Of a stretch of 64,000 bases of DNA, positions 1 through 8,675 are shown piece by piece. Positions within the stretch are counted from its first letter, which is position 1. Each line of letters opens with the position of its first letter. A program made the translations under genes and the position numbers. This DNA comes from Catenulispora sp. GP43 (GTDB lineage Bacteria > Actinomycetota > Actinomycetes > Streptomycetales > Catenulisporaceae). The stretch spans positions 36,528 to 100,527 of the forward strand of contig NZ_JBGCCT010000042.1 in NCBI RefSeq assembly GCF_041260665.1, in the 5' to 3' direction. A model generated the notes under the pieces. It ran no database searches, was not told where the DNA came from, and worked only from the letters and a program-made list of their open reading frames with translations.

Positions 1-449
1 TGGCCGTGCTGCCCCGCCTGTTGCCGGGCGTGCACGAATTCCGCAGCGCCGATAAGGGAAGTCGTTCGCATGGTGCCCACGCCGCGCAGCCAGCGCAGCA
101 GGCCGACGGTCCACTCCGGATCCGTCAGCGCCTGTTCCCGGATCAGCCGCTGGAAGCGCCGTTCGCGGGTGTCGGCCCCCTCGTAGTACGTCGGCCGGCC
201 GGCCATGTTCGCGGCGGCGAGCAGGAAGAGCTCTGCCTTGGGGTCCCGCAAGTACACCGCCCCGCCCGAGTGGGGCCGCATGCACCGGAGTTCCTGTCGG
301 ATCTTCTCGGCGTCCCAGGTGGGGCGCACCATCTCGGCGCCGCGGGCCTGTTGCCAGGGTGCCAGCCGGCGCACCACGAGTTCGGCGGCGTCGTCCTTGA
401 TCTCGTCGCGGGTGGCGGTCTTCATCTGCTGGCGGTTGAACCGGGGCAT
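1..449 (-). CDS. TROVE (Ro60-type) RNA-binding protein, 3' end cut by window
   Basis: Reading leftward from an ATG at 449, the frame stays open to the window edge, giving about 149 N-terminal residues. The segment has the look of actinobacterial TROVE proteins: 'YLRDPKAELFLLAAANMAG', a tyrosine pair followed by 'GADTRERRFQRLI', and 'LLRWLRGVGTMRT' followed by 'SLIGAAEFVHAR'. A Shine-Dalgarno-like AGGAG lies 8 bases before the ATG. Family knowledge: TROVE/Ro60 proteins form HEAT-repeat rings that bind misfolded RNAs and Y RNAs and help RNA quality control. The C-terminal half of the ring and any VWA-like domain lie outside the window, so completeness cannot be judged. It is divergent from the hydrolase that follows. 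Confidence 0.8.
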   Translation of the reverse strand, partial: MPRFNRQQMKTATRDEIKDDAAELVVRRLAPWQQARGAEMVRPTWDAEKIRQELRCMRPHSGGAVYLRDPKAELFLLAAANMAGRPTYYEGADTRERRFQRLIREQALTDPEWTVGLLRWLRGVGTMRTTSLIGAAEFVHARQQAGQHG

Positions 450-640
450 CAGGGGTCTCCTGGGCGACGGAGTCGGACGGCCGGAAGAGACGGCACCTCC
501 CGAGATCCAAATGGGGCACCGGCGAGGGTTTCTGTCAGAAGTAGCCGGGGCGCGCCGCGCAGCGGGAGGTGCGGCAGCAGACGCTACTCGGCCGGGCCCG
601 ACAGGCATCTGAATTAATCGCGACCGCCCTCGAGCTCTTA

Positions 641-692
641 TGTAGTGCCCACTACAGAACATGGTACGGTTTCTTCTGTAGCGAGCACTACA
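641..692. promoter_or_regulatory. twin palindromic operator upstream of the hydrolase
   Basis: Two copies of TGTAG-N6-CTACA lie at 641-656 (TGTAGTGCCCACTACA, 7-base perfect arms) and 677-692 (TGTAGCGAGCACTACA), 36 bp apart, ending 21 bases before the hydrolase ATG. The form suits a dimeric TetR- or MarR-type repressor, but no regulator gene is adjacent on the right, so the partner is unknown. Confidence 0.6.
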
Positions 693-713
693 AATACTTG
701 TGAGGGGACTTCC

Positions 714-1517
714 ATGTCTGCCATCAGCACGCTCCACGCCCCCGAGCCCGTCCTGGCCCGCACCGTCGGCGGCACCGGTCCCGGCCTGCTGCTGGCGCAC
801 GGCGCCGGCGGCAGCGTCGCGCTGAACTACGGCCCGATCCTGGAGGGCCTGGGCGCCGGGCACACCGTGGTCGGGATCGACTACCCGGGGACCGGCCGCT
901 CGCCGCGCGCCGACGGTCCGCTGAGCGTCGACTTCCTGGCCGACCAGCTGATCGCCGCCGCCGACGCCGAAGGGCTGGAGCGCTTCGCGCTGGCCGGGTT
1001 CTCCCTCGGCGGGCCGGTCGCGATCCGGACGGCGGCCAAGCATCCGGACCGCGTCAGCGCCCTGATCCTCACCGCGACGTTCGCGCACCGGGACGCGCGC
1101 CTGGACCTGGCCGCGAAGCTGTGGGGCGAGTTGTACGAGGCCGGCGACGCCGTCCGGCTGGCGGAGTTCCTGACGCTGGCCGCGTTCAGCGCCGAGACGC
1201 TGGGGGCCATGCCGGAGCCGCGGCTGCGGGCCGCGATCGAGGGGCTGGCCCAGCTCATCCCGGCCGGCACGCCGGAGCACGTGGACCTGGTCCGGCGCGC
1301 CGACGTGCGCGGGGACCTGGCCTGGGTCACCGCGCCGACGCTGGTCGTCTCGACCACCGCCGACCCGCTGGTGTCCCCGAGCCTGCACGAGGAGCTGGCG
1401 GTGAAGATCGCCGGGGCCCGCCTGGCCCGCATCGCCACCGGCCATCTGCCGTTCGCCGAGCGGCCCGCGGAGTGGCTGGGGCTGATCACCGGGTTCCTGG
1501 CCGAGCACTCGGTCTGA
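714..1517 (+). CDS. alpha/beta hydrolase
   Basis: The 267-residue protein has the alpha/beta-hydrolase fold signatures: an HGAGGS oxyanion loop near residue 27, a nucleophile elbow GFSLGG near residue 100, an acidic residue in 'STTADPLV' and a late histidine in 'ATGHLPFAE'. It is a cytoplasmic serine hydrolase of unknown substrate. The ATG at 714 is preferred over an earlier in-frame ATG at 645 because it follows a GAGGGGAC ribosome site and because two operator palindromes occupy the upstream stretch. The last codons run into a 16-bp tandem repeat. Confidence 0.85.
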   Translation: MSAISTLHAPEPVLARTVGGTGPGLLLAHGAGGSVALNYGPILEGLGAGHTVVGIDYPGTGRSPRADGPLSVDFLADQLIAAADAEGLERFALAGFSLGGPVAIRTAAKHPDRVSALILTATFAHRDARLDLAAKLWGELYEAGDAVRLAEFLTLAAFSAETLGAMPEPRLRAAIEGLAQLIPAGTPEHVDLVRRADVRGDLAWVTAPTLVVSTTADPLVSPSLHEELAVKIAGARLARIATGHLPFAERPAEWLGLITGFLAEHSV

Positions 1518-1594
1518 GAGGCACTCGGTCTGAGGGGCGCTCGGCCTGAGGGGCGCTCGGCCTGAGGGGCGCTCGGCCTGAGGGGCGCTCGGCC
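1505..1594. repeat. 16-bp tandem repeat over the hydrolase stop codon
   Basis: About 5.6 copies of a 16-bp unit (consensus GCGCTCGGCCTGAGGG). The first copy encodes the last residues and the stop codon of the hydrolase. The first two copies differ slightly from the later, near-identical ones, as expected of recent outward duplication. Confidence 0.8.
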
Positions 1595-1621
1595 GGGCTG
1601 TCCACGAAGGCTGAGCCAGCG

Positions 1622-1658
1622 GGGCTGAGCCGCGGGGGTGCTCAGCCGCGCTCAGCCC
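1622..1658. terminator. hairpin between convergent genes
   Basis: GGGCTGAGC (1622-1630) pairs perfectly with GCTCAGCCC (1650-1658), with a second GCTCAGC copy between them. It lies between the 3' ends of the hydrolase and the decarboxylase and may terminate both. There is no U-tract, as is common in actinomycetes. Confidence 0.45.
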
Positions 1659-1674
1659 TTCCGGCGCCCGCGCC

Positions 1675-3066
1675 TCAGTGGTGGAACGCCGTGTGCTCCG
1701 CGTCCGGAAGAGGCTCGGTCAGCTTCTCCAGGTAGGCGACCGCGTCCTCGATGTCCCGCAGGAGGTTGGCGGCCAGGTCCATGCTCATCCCGTTGCGGAT
1801 CACGACGCGCTGCACGACGGTCTCGGACAGGTTGTCGGGCAGCGGATAGGCCGGGACCAGCCAGCCCTTCATCCGCAGCCGGTCGGAGACGTCGTACAGC
1901 GTCCAGTTCGCGGTGTGGCCGGGCTTCTGGCGCCAGGCGAAGACGGGGATGTCGGAGGCGTCGTTCATCAGCTCGAAGGCCGGCATCGCGCCGATGCGGT
2001 CGGCGAGGTAGCGCGCGACCTCCTGCGACGCCTTCTGGACCTCGCGGTACCCCATGCGTCCCAGGCGCAGGAACTGGAAGTACTGGACCAGCACCTGCGC
2101 GGCCGGGCGCGAGAAGTTCAGGGCGAACGTCGGCATGTCGCCGCCGAGGTAGCTCACCTTGAAGATCAGGCTCTCCGGCAGCAGGTCCAGGTCCCGCCAC
2201 AGGATCCAGCCGAGGCCCGGGTTGACGAGTCCGTACTTGTGGCCGGAGGTGTTGATGGAGGCCACGCGCGGGACCCGGAAGTCCCATTCCAGGCTCGGCT
2301 GCAGGAACGGCGCGACCATCGCGCCGGAGGCGCCGTCGACGTGGATCGGGATGTCCAGGCCGGTCTCGCGCTGGATCTCGTCCAGGGCCCGGCTGACCTT
2401 CAGCACCGGCTCGTACACCCCGGTGTAGGTGACGCCGAGGATGCTGACCACGCCGATGGTGTTCTCGTCGACGTAGGACCTCAGGTCCGTGCCGTCGAGC
2501 GTCATGTGCTCCTCGGTGATCGGCACGTAGCGCGGCTCGACGTCCCAGTAGTTGCAGAACTTCTCCCACACGACCTGCACCGCCGAGCTCATCACCAGAT
2601 TCGGCCGGTCTGTCGGCTTGCCGGCCGCCCGCCGCGCCTCCTGCCAGCGCCGCTTGAGGGCCAGGCCGCCGAGCATGCAGGCCTCGGAGGAGCCGATGGT
2701 CGAGCAGCCGACGGCCCGCGTGGGGTCCGGCGCGTGCCACAGATCGGCCAGGATCCGCCAGCACCGCTCCTCGATGGCCGCGGTGCTCGGGTACTCGTCC
2801 TTGTCGATCATGTTCTTGTCGAAGGCTTCGAGGTACAGCCGGCGGGCCTGGTCGTCCAGCCAGGTGCCGACGAAGGTCGCCAGGTTCAGCCGCGCGTTGC
2901 CGTCGAGCATGGCCTCGTCGTGCACCACCTGGTAGGCGGTCTCCGGCAGCATCGGCATGTCGGCCAGCCGGGTCCGGGGCCGGCTGCGCAGCTCGCCGGG
3001 CCGGGCGAACAGCGGGTTGACGTCCACGTCGCCGCTCAGATCACGTTCGCTGCGGTGGTGCGGCAT
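1675..3066 (-). CDS. gadB: glutamate decarboxylase
   Basis: This 463-residue protein is close in length to E. coli GadA/GadB (466). It carries the group II PLP-decarboxylase signatures: 'GCSTIGSSEACMLGGLA' for cofactor binding, 'HVDGASGAMVAPF', and 'SINTSGHKYGLV', whose lysine near residue 276 is the expected Schiff-base residue. It converts glutamate to GABA and CO2 in the cytoplasm, consuming a proton. AAGGAGGGG sits just before the ATG. No glutamate/GABA antiporter is next to it. The gene lies downstream of the chaplin gene but is separated from it by a strong hairpin, so it is probably transcribed alone. Confidence 0.95.
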   Translation of the reverse strand: MPHHRSERDLSGDVDVNPLFARPGELRSRPRTRLADMPMLPETAYQVVHDEAMLDGNARLNLATFVGTWLDDQARRLYLEAFDKNMIDKDEYPSTAAIEERCWRILADLWHAPDPTRAVGCSTIGSSEACMLGGLALKRRWQEARRAAGKPTDRPNLVMSSAVQVVWEKFCNYWDVEPRYVPITEEHMTLDGTDLRSYVDENTIGVVSILGVTYTGVYEPVLKVSRALDEIQRETGLDIPIHVDGASGAMVAPFLQPSLEWDFRVPRVASINTSGHKYGLVNPGLGWILWRDLDLLPESLIFKVSYLGGDMPTFALNFSRPAAQVLVQYFQFLRLGRMGYREVQKASQEVARYLADRIGAMPAFELMNDASDIPVFAWRQKPGHTANWTLYDVSDRLRMKGWLVPAYPLPDNLSETVVQRVVIRNGMSMDLAANLLRDIEDAVAYLEKLTEPLPDAEHTAFHH

Positions 3067-3155
3067 GTGTGCCCCTCCTTGAGAACCGGCTCCCGAACAA
3101 CGCTCTCCCGCACTGCCGGACCCGGCAAACCCTACGGCGCGAGCGCGGACAAGGC

Positions 3156-3188
3156 AGGACCCCGGGCCGTGGTACGGCCCGGGGTCCT
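3156..3188 (-). terminator. strong hairpin terminator after the chaplin gene
   Basis: Perfect 15-bp arms (AGGACCCCGGGCCGT at 3156-3170 and its complement at 3174-3188) around a GGT loop, starting 16 bases past the chaplin stop codon. It separates the chaplin from glutamate decarboxylase. Confidence 0.85.
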
Positions 3189-3204
3189 GGGGAGCGTCAG
3201 CGCG

Positions 3205-3438
3205 TCAGCGGTTGACGCAGACGGTGTCGGAAGTGCTGAGCAGCGCCGAAAGGAACCCGACGTTGTCGCCACAGTGGTTGATCGGGACGTTGATCGGGAT
3301 CTGAATGTTGTTGCCGGACAGCATTCCGGGCGAGTCGATGGCCCCGCCGACGGCACCCGCGCCCGAGGCGGAGGCCGTGCCCGCCGCGCCCAGGATGGAG
3401 AACGCGGCGACCGCCACGGCGACGAGAGTCTTGCGCAT
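3205..3438 (-). CDS. short chaplin (hydrophobic surface protein)
   Basis: The 77-residue protein has a Sec signal peptide (MRKTLVAVAVAAF..., cleaved near ASA) followed by one chaplin domain: 'DSPGMLSGNNIQIPINVPIN', then HCGDN and a C-terminal cysteine (TVCVN), the cysteine pair typical of the family. Known short chaplins self-assemble into amyloid fibrils on spores and aerial hyphae and lower surface tension. The start at 3438 is chosen because GGGAG lies upstream and the signal peptide begins there. A single chaplin with no neighbouring chp gene is seen. It supports a sporulating actinomycete host. Confidence 0.9.
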   Translation of the reverse strand: MRKTLVAVAVAAFSILGAAGTASASGAGAVGGAIDSPGMLSGNNIQIPINVPINHCGDNVGFLSALLSTSDTVCVNR

Positions 3439-3564
3439 GATTGAAGCTCCCTGACGTTTGAAAGTACTAACCACGCAAGCTCTACCCTTTCCGACTATCC
3501 CTCGTAAACCGGACTACATCTTCCGAGCGATGGGCCCCTGAAAAGTCACCCATACGGACGGATC

Positions 3565-4244
3565 TCAATGGGACGCCGCCAACTCCGGGGCGGCCGTCCC
3601 GGCCGGTTCCACCAGCGGCTCCCCCGCCGGCTTCATCACCAGCACCAGCACCGCCAGCCCGGCGAAGACGACGGCGGAGATGACACCGTTGACGTGCAGG
3701 CCGGCGGTGAACGCCGCACGCGCCGTGTGCAACGTCGCAGACGCCTGCTCCGGGCTTTGACGGCTGCCCGCGGCCAGCGCGCCGGCCAGGGAATCGGAGG
3801 TGCCGTGGGCGCGCGCCCGGTAGACGACGGCAGCCGCGGCGCCCAGCAGTCCCAGCCCGAGGGATACGCCCAAGTAGTTGCCGGTCTCGGACATGGAGGC
3901 GGCGCTTCCGGCCCGCTCGGGCGGGACGCTGCCGACCACCAGGCCGGTCCGCATTGATACAGCGTCGCGAAGCGACTCCTTAACGGGCGGTGGTGGGAGG
4001 CGGGCGGGGAAACAGCGGGCCGGTGCCGAAAGCCAGGACCGCAATGCCGGCTATCAGCAGCAGCAGCGTGCCCGGGCCGTCCACGGCGGTCAGGAGCAGT
4101 CCGCCGACCGCCGACACCGCCAGGCCGCCGGCGATCGCGGTCGGCTGCTTCAGACGGCGGGTCAGCGCCGGTCACGTCCATCGCGACCAGCAGCGTGGGC
4201 AGCATGAGCAGGACCAGCCCCAACCAGGCCCGGTTGACTCGCAT
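3565..4244 (-). pseudogene. decayed DHA2 (EmrB/QacA) drug exporter
   Basis: Three pieces of one 14-helix MFS exporter lie in order but in different frames. The first TM helix starts at 4244 (MRVNRAWLGLVLLMLPTLLV) behind an AGGAGTGATC site. A middle piece around 4170-3990 reads 'RRLKQPTAIAGGLAVSAVGG' and two helices, ending in a stop. The tail, about 3960-3565, begins 'MRTGLVVGSVPPERAGSAAS' and includes 'SETGNYLGVSLGLGLLG' and the last TM helix. Intact relatives are near 500 residues; only about 200 remain, so two large deletions and at least two frameshifts are inferred. Not functional. Confidence 0.8.
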
Positions 4245-4402
4245 CTGAGATCACTCCTCGTCTCGACGCTTTCACCGGGGAGTCGGAGCGGCCCGCGGAT
4301 TCTCGACGCCTTTCCGGCGCAGGATGTCAAGAACGCCCCGGCGGCTCCGACACCTGGATGAGAGGGCCCCCGCCGGGCGCCCCCGACACGAGGAGTGACG
4401 AG

Positions 4403-4774
4403 ATGAAGTTCCTGATCAGCATGCACATCAACCCCGCCGTGCTGGACGCGCTGACCGAGGAGGAGATGGCCGGGATCGGCGAGGGACACGGCCGGTTCAT
4501 CCAGACCCTGAAGGACTCCGGGGAGCTGATCGTGACCCAGGCCCTGGTCGACCCGTCGCAGGCGGCCGTGGTGCGGGTCCGCAACGGCCAGCCGGTCGTG
4601 ACCGACGGCCCGTTCCTGGAGGCCAAGGAGTACCTCGGCGGCTTCTACCTGGTCGACGTCGAGGACAAGGCCCGGGCAATCGAGCTGGCCGCGCAGATCC
4701 CGGACACCGCGATCGAGGGTCTGGGCGTGGAGGTCCGGCAGGTCATGTTCTCCGATGGACAATTGGAGGCATGA
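4403..4774 (+). CDS. YCII/DGPF-domain protein
   Basis: This 123-residue protein of the YCII-related fold starts MKFLISMHINP and holds the hallmark 'VVTDGPFLEAKEYLGGFYLV' (DGPF motif). The start at 4403 follows AGGAG. Its stop overlaps the next start by ATGA, so the two are translationally coupled. DGPF proteins are the standard genomic partners of ECF42-type sigma factors, and that is the gene that follows. The biochemical role of the family is not settled. Confidence 0.9.
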   Translation: MKFLISMHINPAVLDALTEEEMAGIGEGHGRFIQTLKDSGELIVTQALVDPSQAAVVRVRNGQPVVTDGPFLEAKEYLGGFYLVDVEDKARAIELAAQIPDTAIEGLGVEVRQVMFSDGQLEA

Positions 4775-6003
4775 CGGCACCGGCGATCGAGGACCTGCTC
4801 CGCGACCTGACCCCGCAGGTCCTCGGCGCCCTGGTACGCCGGTACGGCCGGTTCGAGGGATGCGAGGACGCCGTGCAGGAGGCCGTCCTCGCCGCCACCG
4901 TCCAGTGGCCGGCCGAGGGCGTGCCGGACAACCCGCGGGGCTGGCTGACCACAGTCGCCGCGCGGCGGCTCATCGACCAGATGCGCAGCGACTCCGCGCG
5001 GCGCGAGCGGGAGGAGCAGGTCTGGGCGTCGGAGGTGGCACCGGAGGAGGTCCCGGACACCGACGACACCCTGCTCCTGCTCTTCCTGTGCTGCCATCCG
5101 ACGCTCACCGCGGCCTCGCAGACCGCGCTGACCCTGCGCGCCGTCGGCGGCCTGACCACCGCCGAGATCGCCCGCGCCTTCCTGGTCCCGGAAGCGACGC
5201 TGGCGGCCCGGATCAGCCGCGCCAAGCAGCGGATCAAGAACGCCGGGAGCACCTTCGAGCTGCCGAGCGGCGCCGAGCACGAGGAACGCCTGCAGGTCGT
5301 GCTGCACGTGCTCTACCTGATCTTCAACGAGGGCTACACGGCCTCCTCCGGCGCCGAGCTGGACCGCGTGGACCTCGCGACCGAGGCGATCCGGCTGACC
5401 AGGATGGTGCACGCGCAGCTGCCCGACGACGGCGAGGTCGCCGGGCTGCTGGCCCTGATGCTGCTCACGCACTCCCGGCGCGAGGCCCGCACGACCGCGG
5501 ACGGCGACCTGGTCCCGCTGGACGAGCAGGACCGCACGAAGTGGGACGCCGAGCTGATCGCCGAAGGCCTGGAGCTGACCAAGGCCGCACTGGGCGGCAC
5601 CGACCTGGGCCCCTACCAGCTCCAGGCCGCCATAGCCGCCACGCACGCCGTCGCCACCGACGCCGCGGACACCGACTGGCGGCAGATCCACGCGCTGTAC
5701 CTGGTCCTGGAACGCATCGCGCCGAACCCGATGGTCACGCTGAACCGCGCGGTCGCGCTCGCCGAGATCGAGGGCCCGCAAGCCGGGCTCGCGGTGCTGG
5801 CGGCGCTGGACACGGATGAGCGGACGGCCAAGCACCACCGGCTGCTGTCCGTGCGGGCGCACCTGCTCGAGACCGCCGGGGACACCGAGCGCGCGTACGA
5901 GAACTACCGACTCGCCGCCAAGGCGACGGCAAGTATCGCCGAGCAGCGCTACCTGGAATCCAGGGCGCGGCGACTCCGGGGCCCCCTCCCCACGGGCTCT
6001 TGA
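4771..6003 (+). CDS. ECF42-type RNA polymerase sigma factor with C-terminal TPR-like extension
   Basis: The 410-residue protein starts with sigma region 2 (residues about 10-75, 'CEDAVQEAVLAATVQWP' and 'GWLTTVAARRLIDQMR'). Region 4 follows (about 115-165, 'LTTAEIARAFLVPEATLAAR' then ISRAKQRI). About 230 further helical residues include 'NPMVTLNRAVALAEIEGPQA'. This size and layout match ECF42, whose C-terminal TPR-like domain replaces an anti-sigma factor and is needed for activity. It is coupled by ATGA to the DGPF gene. Probable target promoters include those of DGPF proteins, but that is inference. Confidence 0.88.
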   Translation: MTAPAIEDLLRDLTPQVLGALVRRYGRFEGCEDAVQEAVLAATVQWPAEGVPDNPRGWLTTVAARRLIDQMRSDSARREREEQVWASEVAPEEVPDTDDTLLLLFLCCHPTLTAASQTALTLRAVGGLTTAEIARAFLVPEATLAARISRAKQRIKNAGSTFELPSGAEHEERLQVVLHVLYLIFNEGYTASSGAELDRVDLATEAIRLTRMVHAQLPDDGEVAGLLALMLLTHSRREARTTADGDLVPLDEQDRTKWDAELIAEGLELTKAALGGTDLGPYQLQAAIAATHAVATDAADTDWRQIHALYLVLERIAPNPMVTLNRAVALAEIEGPQAGLAVLAALDTDERTAKHHRLLSVRAHLLETAGDTERAYENYRLAAKATASIAEQRYLESRARRLRGPLPTGS

Positions 6004-6042
6004 TACAAACGGCTCCATCAGCTGCACAGAAGGGGGTTCCGC

Positions 6043-6354
6043 ATGTCCGATGACACCTTGAAGATGGATGCCGACGCGCTCGACGGGTTCACCACTCAGC
6101 TCACCAATCTGATGCGGTACGAGTCGGCGACCATGTTCCCGGCCTCCTTCGCCGGGCAGATGGGCGACTCCGGCGTCGAGAACGCCATCTCCGACATGGC
6201 GAACACCGACCTGTCCGTCGGACAGCGCCTCAACAACTACCTCTCCGCGCTGGCCGGGCTCACCGGCGCCAGCGCGAAGGCCACGCGGGCCATGGACCAG
6301 CAGCTGGCCCAGGCCGCGGGCAACCCGCCGCACGGGAAGCTGGCGCAGCTCTGA
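6043..6354 (+). CDS. small WXG/ESX-like helical protein
   Basis: The 103-residue, helix-rich protein has the size and composition of ESX/WXG100 proteins but no clear WXG turn. It starts after AGGGGG, and its stop overlaps the next ATG (TGATG), so it is almost certainly co-made with the 768-residue protein that follows, whose N-terminus does have a WXG turn. By analogy they could be partners for type VII (ESX) secretion. No ESX secretion machinery gene (EccC, EccB, EccD, MycP) is in this window. Confidence 0.65.
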   Translation: MSDDTLKMDADALDGFTTQLTNLMRYESATMFPASFAGQMGDSGVENAISDMANTDLSVGQRLNNYLSALAGLTGASAKATRAMDQQLAQAAGNPPHGKLAQL

Positions 6355-8660
6355 TGGGCGGCCCGCGGAACAGCAACGACTGGAACGTGTTCGGGCTCTC
6401 CGGCGACCCGGTGCCCGGCGACCCCGCGTCCGTCCAGAACGTGGCGCAGATGCTCACCGCTCGCGAGACCGCCGCGTACGAGGTCAGCGTCGGGGTCAAC
6501 GGCCTGGCCACCGACCCGGAGGTGAACGCCTGGCTCGGCTCCAGCGGCGACGCCTTCCGCAAGACCCTGGAACCGGTGCCCGGCCTGCTGCGGCAGATGG
6601 TCGACGCCTACAACGAGGCGGCGGCCGCGGTGAGCAAGTACGCCTCGGACCTGGCCACGGCGCAGCACTTCGCCGACTCGGCCTACCAGCGGCGGGTGGC
6701 CACCATCGCCGACTGGAAGAGCAAGAACCCGGGCAAGAACCCGCCGGCCGACGGCTCCACGCCGCTGGACGGCACGACCGATCCGGCGCCGTGGAACGCC
6801 GAGATGGCGGGCATCACCGAGGGCGCCGTCCCGGCCCGCGACCAGGCGGCCGGCACCTGCGCGAAGGCGTTGCAGGACGGCGAGACCAAGCTGCGGCGGG
6901 TGCAGTCGGCGCTGGGCGACCCCAAGTTCGCGGACTTCAACAGCACCTATGTGAAGAACGGCGGAGACCTGTCGGAGTTCACCCGGTCCTACGCACCGGT
7001 CCAGGTGTTCGGCGACGTCCTGGAGAAGGCCGAAGTCACCGACCTGAACAACATCCTCAACGGCGGCAAGACCGACGCCAGCCCGGACGTGGTGCGCGCG
7101 GAGCTAAGCGATCTGACCTCCGAGTACCAGAGCGACGGGGCGTTCTGGCACCAGTTCGGGCCCTCGCTGGGCAACGTCGTGGACTGGATCCACGCGAACA
7201 AGGGCCCCGAGAGCAACGACACCTCCGACCAGATCCTCATCAACACCCTGGGCCGGCGGACCGCCGCCGCTGCCTCGAACGGGTCGCTCCGCTCGCTGGA
7301 CGTCGCCGGTCTGAGCACCGCGGGCATGATCGGGCTGGCCAAGCTCCTGGGCACGACCAAGGGCTCGGACTACCAGAACCAGAGCGGTCAGGACTTCCTG
7401 GCGTTCACGACCCAGGCGTATATCGACGGCGAGTCGAACGTCGACGCGTGGGACAAGCAGAACTACGACGGCGCCATGAACACGATGATCGGCGTGACCG
7501 GGCAGAACGACGGCGCGGCGCGGACGCTGTTCGCCGGCAGTGACGGCCAGCACCTGGTGACCGAGCTGCTCACCGGCGAGGCGCAGGTGACGCGGGAGGA
7601 CTCCAGCGGCCGGGGGTCGGTCGGCACCATCACCAGCAGCGGTTACGAAGGCGTCGACCCGAACAACATCGCCAAGCTGCTGGGCGCGGCCCGGGCCCCG
7701 GTCGACGGCAGCGGCGTCCGCGGCGACGACCAGGCGAACATGGACCGCATCAGCGCGGCGAACAACATCATCCAGGCCGCCGCGGCGTTCGACCACTACT
7801 CGCCGGCGAGCGGCGAGTTCTCGCAGGTGAAGGGCTGGAGCCTACCGCCGGCGATGACCAACTCCCTGGAGGGCTACGCGAAGGCGTACTCCTTCGACCT
7901 CGGGATGTCGACCACCGACCAGAACAACGGCGCCGGCGTCACCACCGTCGACGGCCAGCCCAACGGGCAGCCGATGTTCCTGGTCACCGCGCAGCAGGCG
8001 CACGACTTCCTCGACCTGTCGTTGAAGGACCCGCACGCCGCCGGGGACTACCTGGGCTTCGCCAAGGCGCAGTTCCAGAACTCGGTGAAGCTGGACATGC
8101 TGAGCAACGGCACCATCGACCACACCTCCGGCTACGCGAACCTGGTCGCCACCTCGCAGCAGATCATCGACGAGCAGCACATGTCGGCGGCCCAGGCCCA
8201 GGACGCGGCGGCGGCGCAGCGCGCGGCGATCGTCAACGCGCTGCTCGGGGCGGCGGGCAACGCGCCCGGCGAAGGCGCCGTGATCGGCGTCGGCCAGACC
8301 CTCGACGGCCTGGTGACGCCGTACGTCGACCAACTGCCCGGGCTGCAGACCAACCACGCCGCCGACATGCAGGCCGCCAACCACCAGGCGGACCTGCTGA
8401 TCGGCGGGCAGGCCGACATCTCGGTGGTGCAGGCCGCGGTCGACAGCGGCAAGCTGACGATCGGGACCGGGCCGGACCAGATCCCGCCGGGCATCGTCGA
8501 CGGCAGCGGCCACGTCCAGGACGACTCCCAGTTCCGGGCCTGGTTCAACTCCTCCGGCGAGAACCTGATCGTGGCGCCGACCAACGATCCGCACCGCCAG
8601 AGCCTGAGCCTGGAGGCTTATGTCAACCGGATGAAGGGTGCGATGGCCGGGCACTCGTGA
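6354..8660 (+). CDS. large WXG-domain protein, function unknown
   Basis: The first 110 of 768 residues form a WXG-like helical hairpin with the turn W60-L-G62 ('VNAWLGSSGDAF'). The remainder has no recognised enzyme domain. It is rich in Asp, Asn, Gly and Ala and includes repeated helical blocks such as 'LLTGEAQVTREDSSGRGSVG'. There is no signal peptide or TM helix, which suits ESX export or a cytosolic role. It resembles long, poorly described actinobacterial WXG proteins (DUF6571-like, from memory). The gene overlaps its small upstream partner by one base. It is convergent with the VWA-like gene and followed by a 19-bp repeat of hairpins. Confidence 0.65.
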   Translation: MGGPRNSNDWNVFGLSGDPVPGDPASVQNVAQMLTARETAAYEVSVGVNGLATDPEVNAWLGSSGDAFRKTLEPVPGLLRQMVDAYNEAAAAVSKYASDLATAQHFADSAYQRRVATIADWKSKNPGKNPPADGSTPLDGTTDPAPWNAEMAGITEGAVPARDQAAGTCAKALQDGETKLRRVQSALGDPKFADFNSTYVKNGGDLSEFTRSYAPVQVFGDVLEKAEVTDLNNILNGGKTDASPDVVRAELSDLTSEYQSDGAFWHQFGPSLGNVVDWIHANKGPESNDTSDQILINTLGRRTAAAASNGSLRSLDVAGLSTAGMIGLAKLLGTTKGSDYQNQSGQDFLAFTTQAYIDGESNVDAWDKQNYDGAMNTMIGVTGQNDGAARTLFAGSDGQHLVTELLTGEAQVTREDSSGRGSVGTITSSGYEGVDPNNIAKLLGAARAPVDGSGVRGDDQANMDRISAANNIIQAAAAFDHYSPASGEFSQVKGWSLPPAMTNSLEGYAKAYSFDLGMSTTDQNNGAGVTTVDGQPNGQPMFLVTAQQAHDFLDLSLKDPHAAGDYLGFAKAQFQNSVKLDMLSNGTIDHTSGYANLVATSQQIIDEQHMSAAQAQDAAAAQRAAIVNALLGAAGNAPGEGAVIGVGQTLDGLVTPYVDQLPGLQTNHAADMQAANHQADLLIGGQADISVVQAAVDSGKLTIGTGPDQIPPGIVDGSGHVQDDSQFRAWFNSSGENLIVAPTNDPHRQSLSLEAYVNRMKGAMAGHS

Positions 8661-8675
8661 GCCGCGGCTCGCTCC

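Noticed and set aside
1678..3444. 588-residue open frame on the plus strand across glutamate decarboxylase and the chaplin
   Set aside because: It is antisense to two well-recognised genes; its product is low-complexity Arg/Gly/Asp/Val, typical of the opposite strand of high-GC coding DNA.
4645..6333. 562-residue minus-strand open frame
   Set aside because: Antisense to the ECF42 sigma factor; composition is that of a shadow frame.
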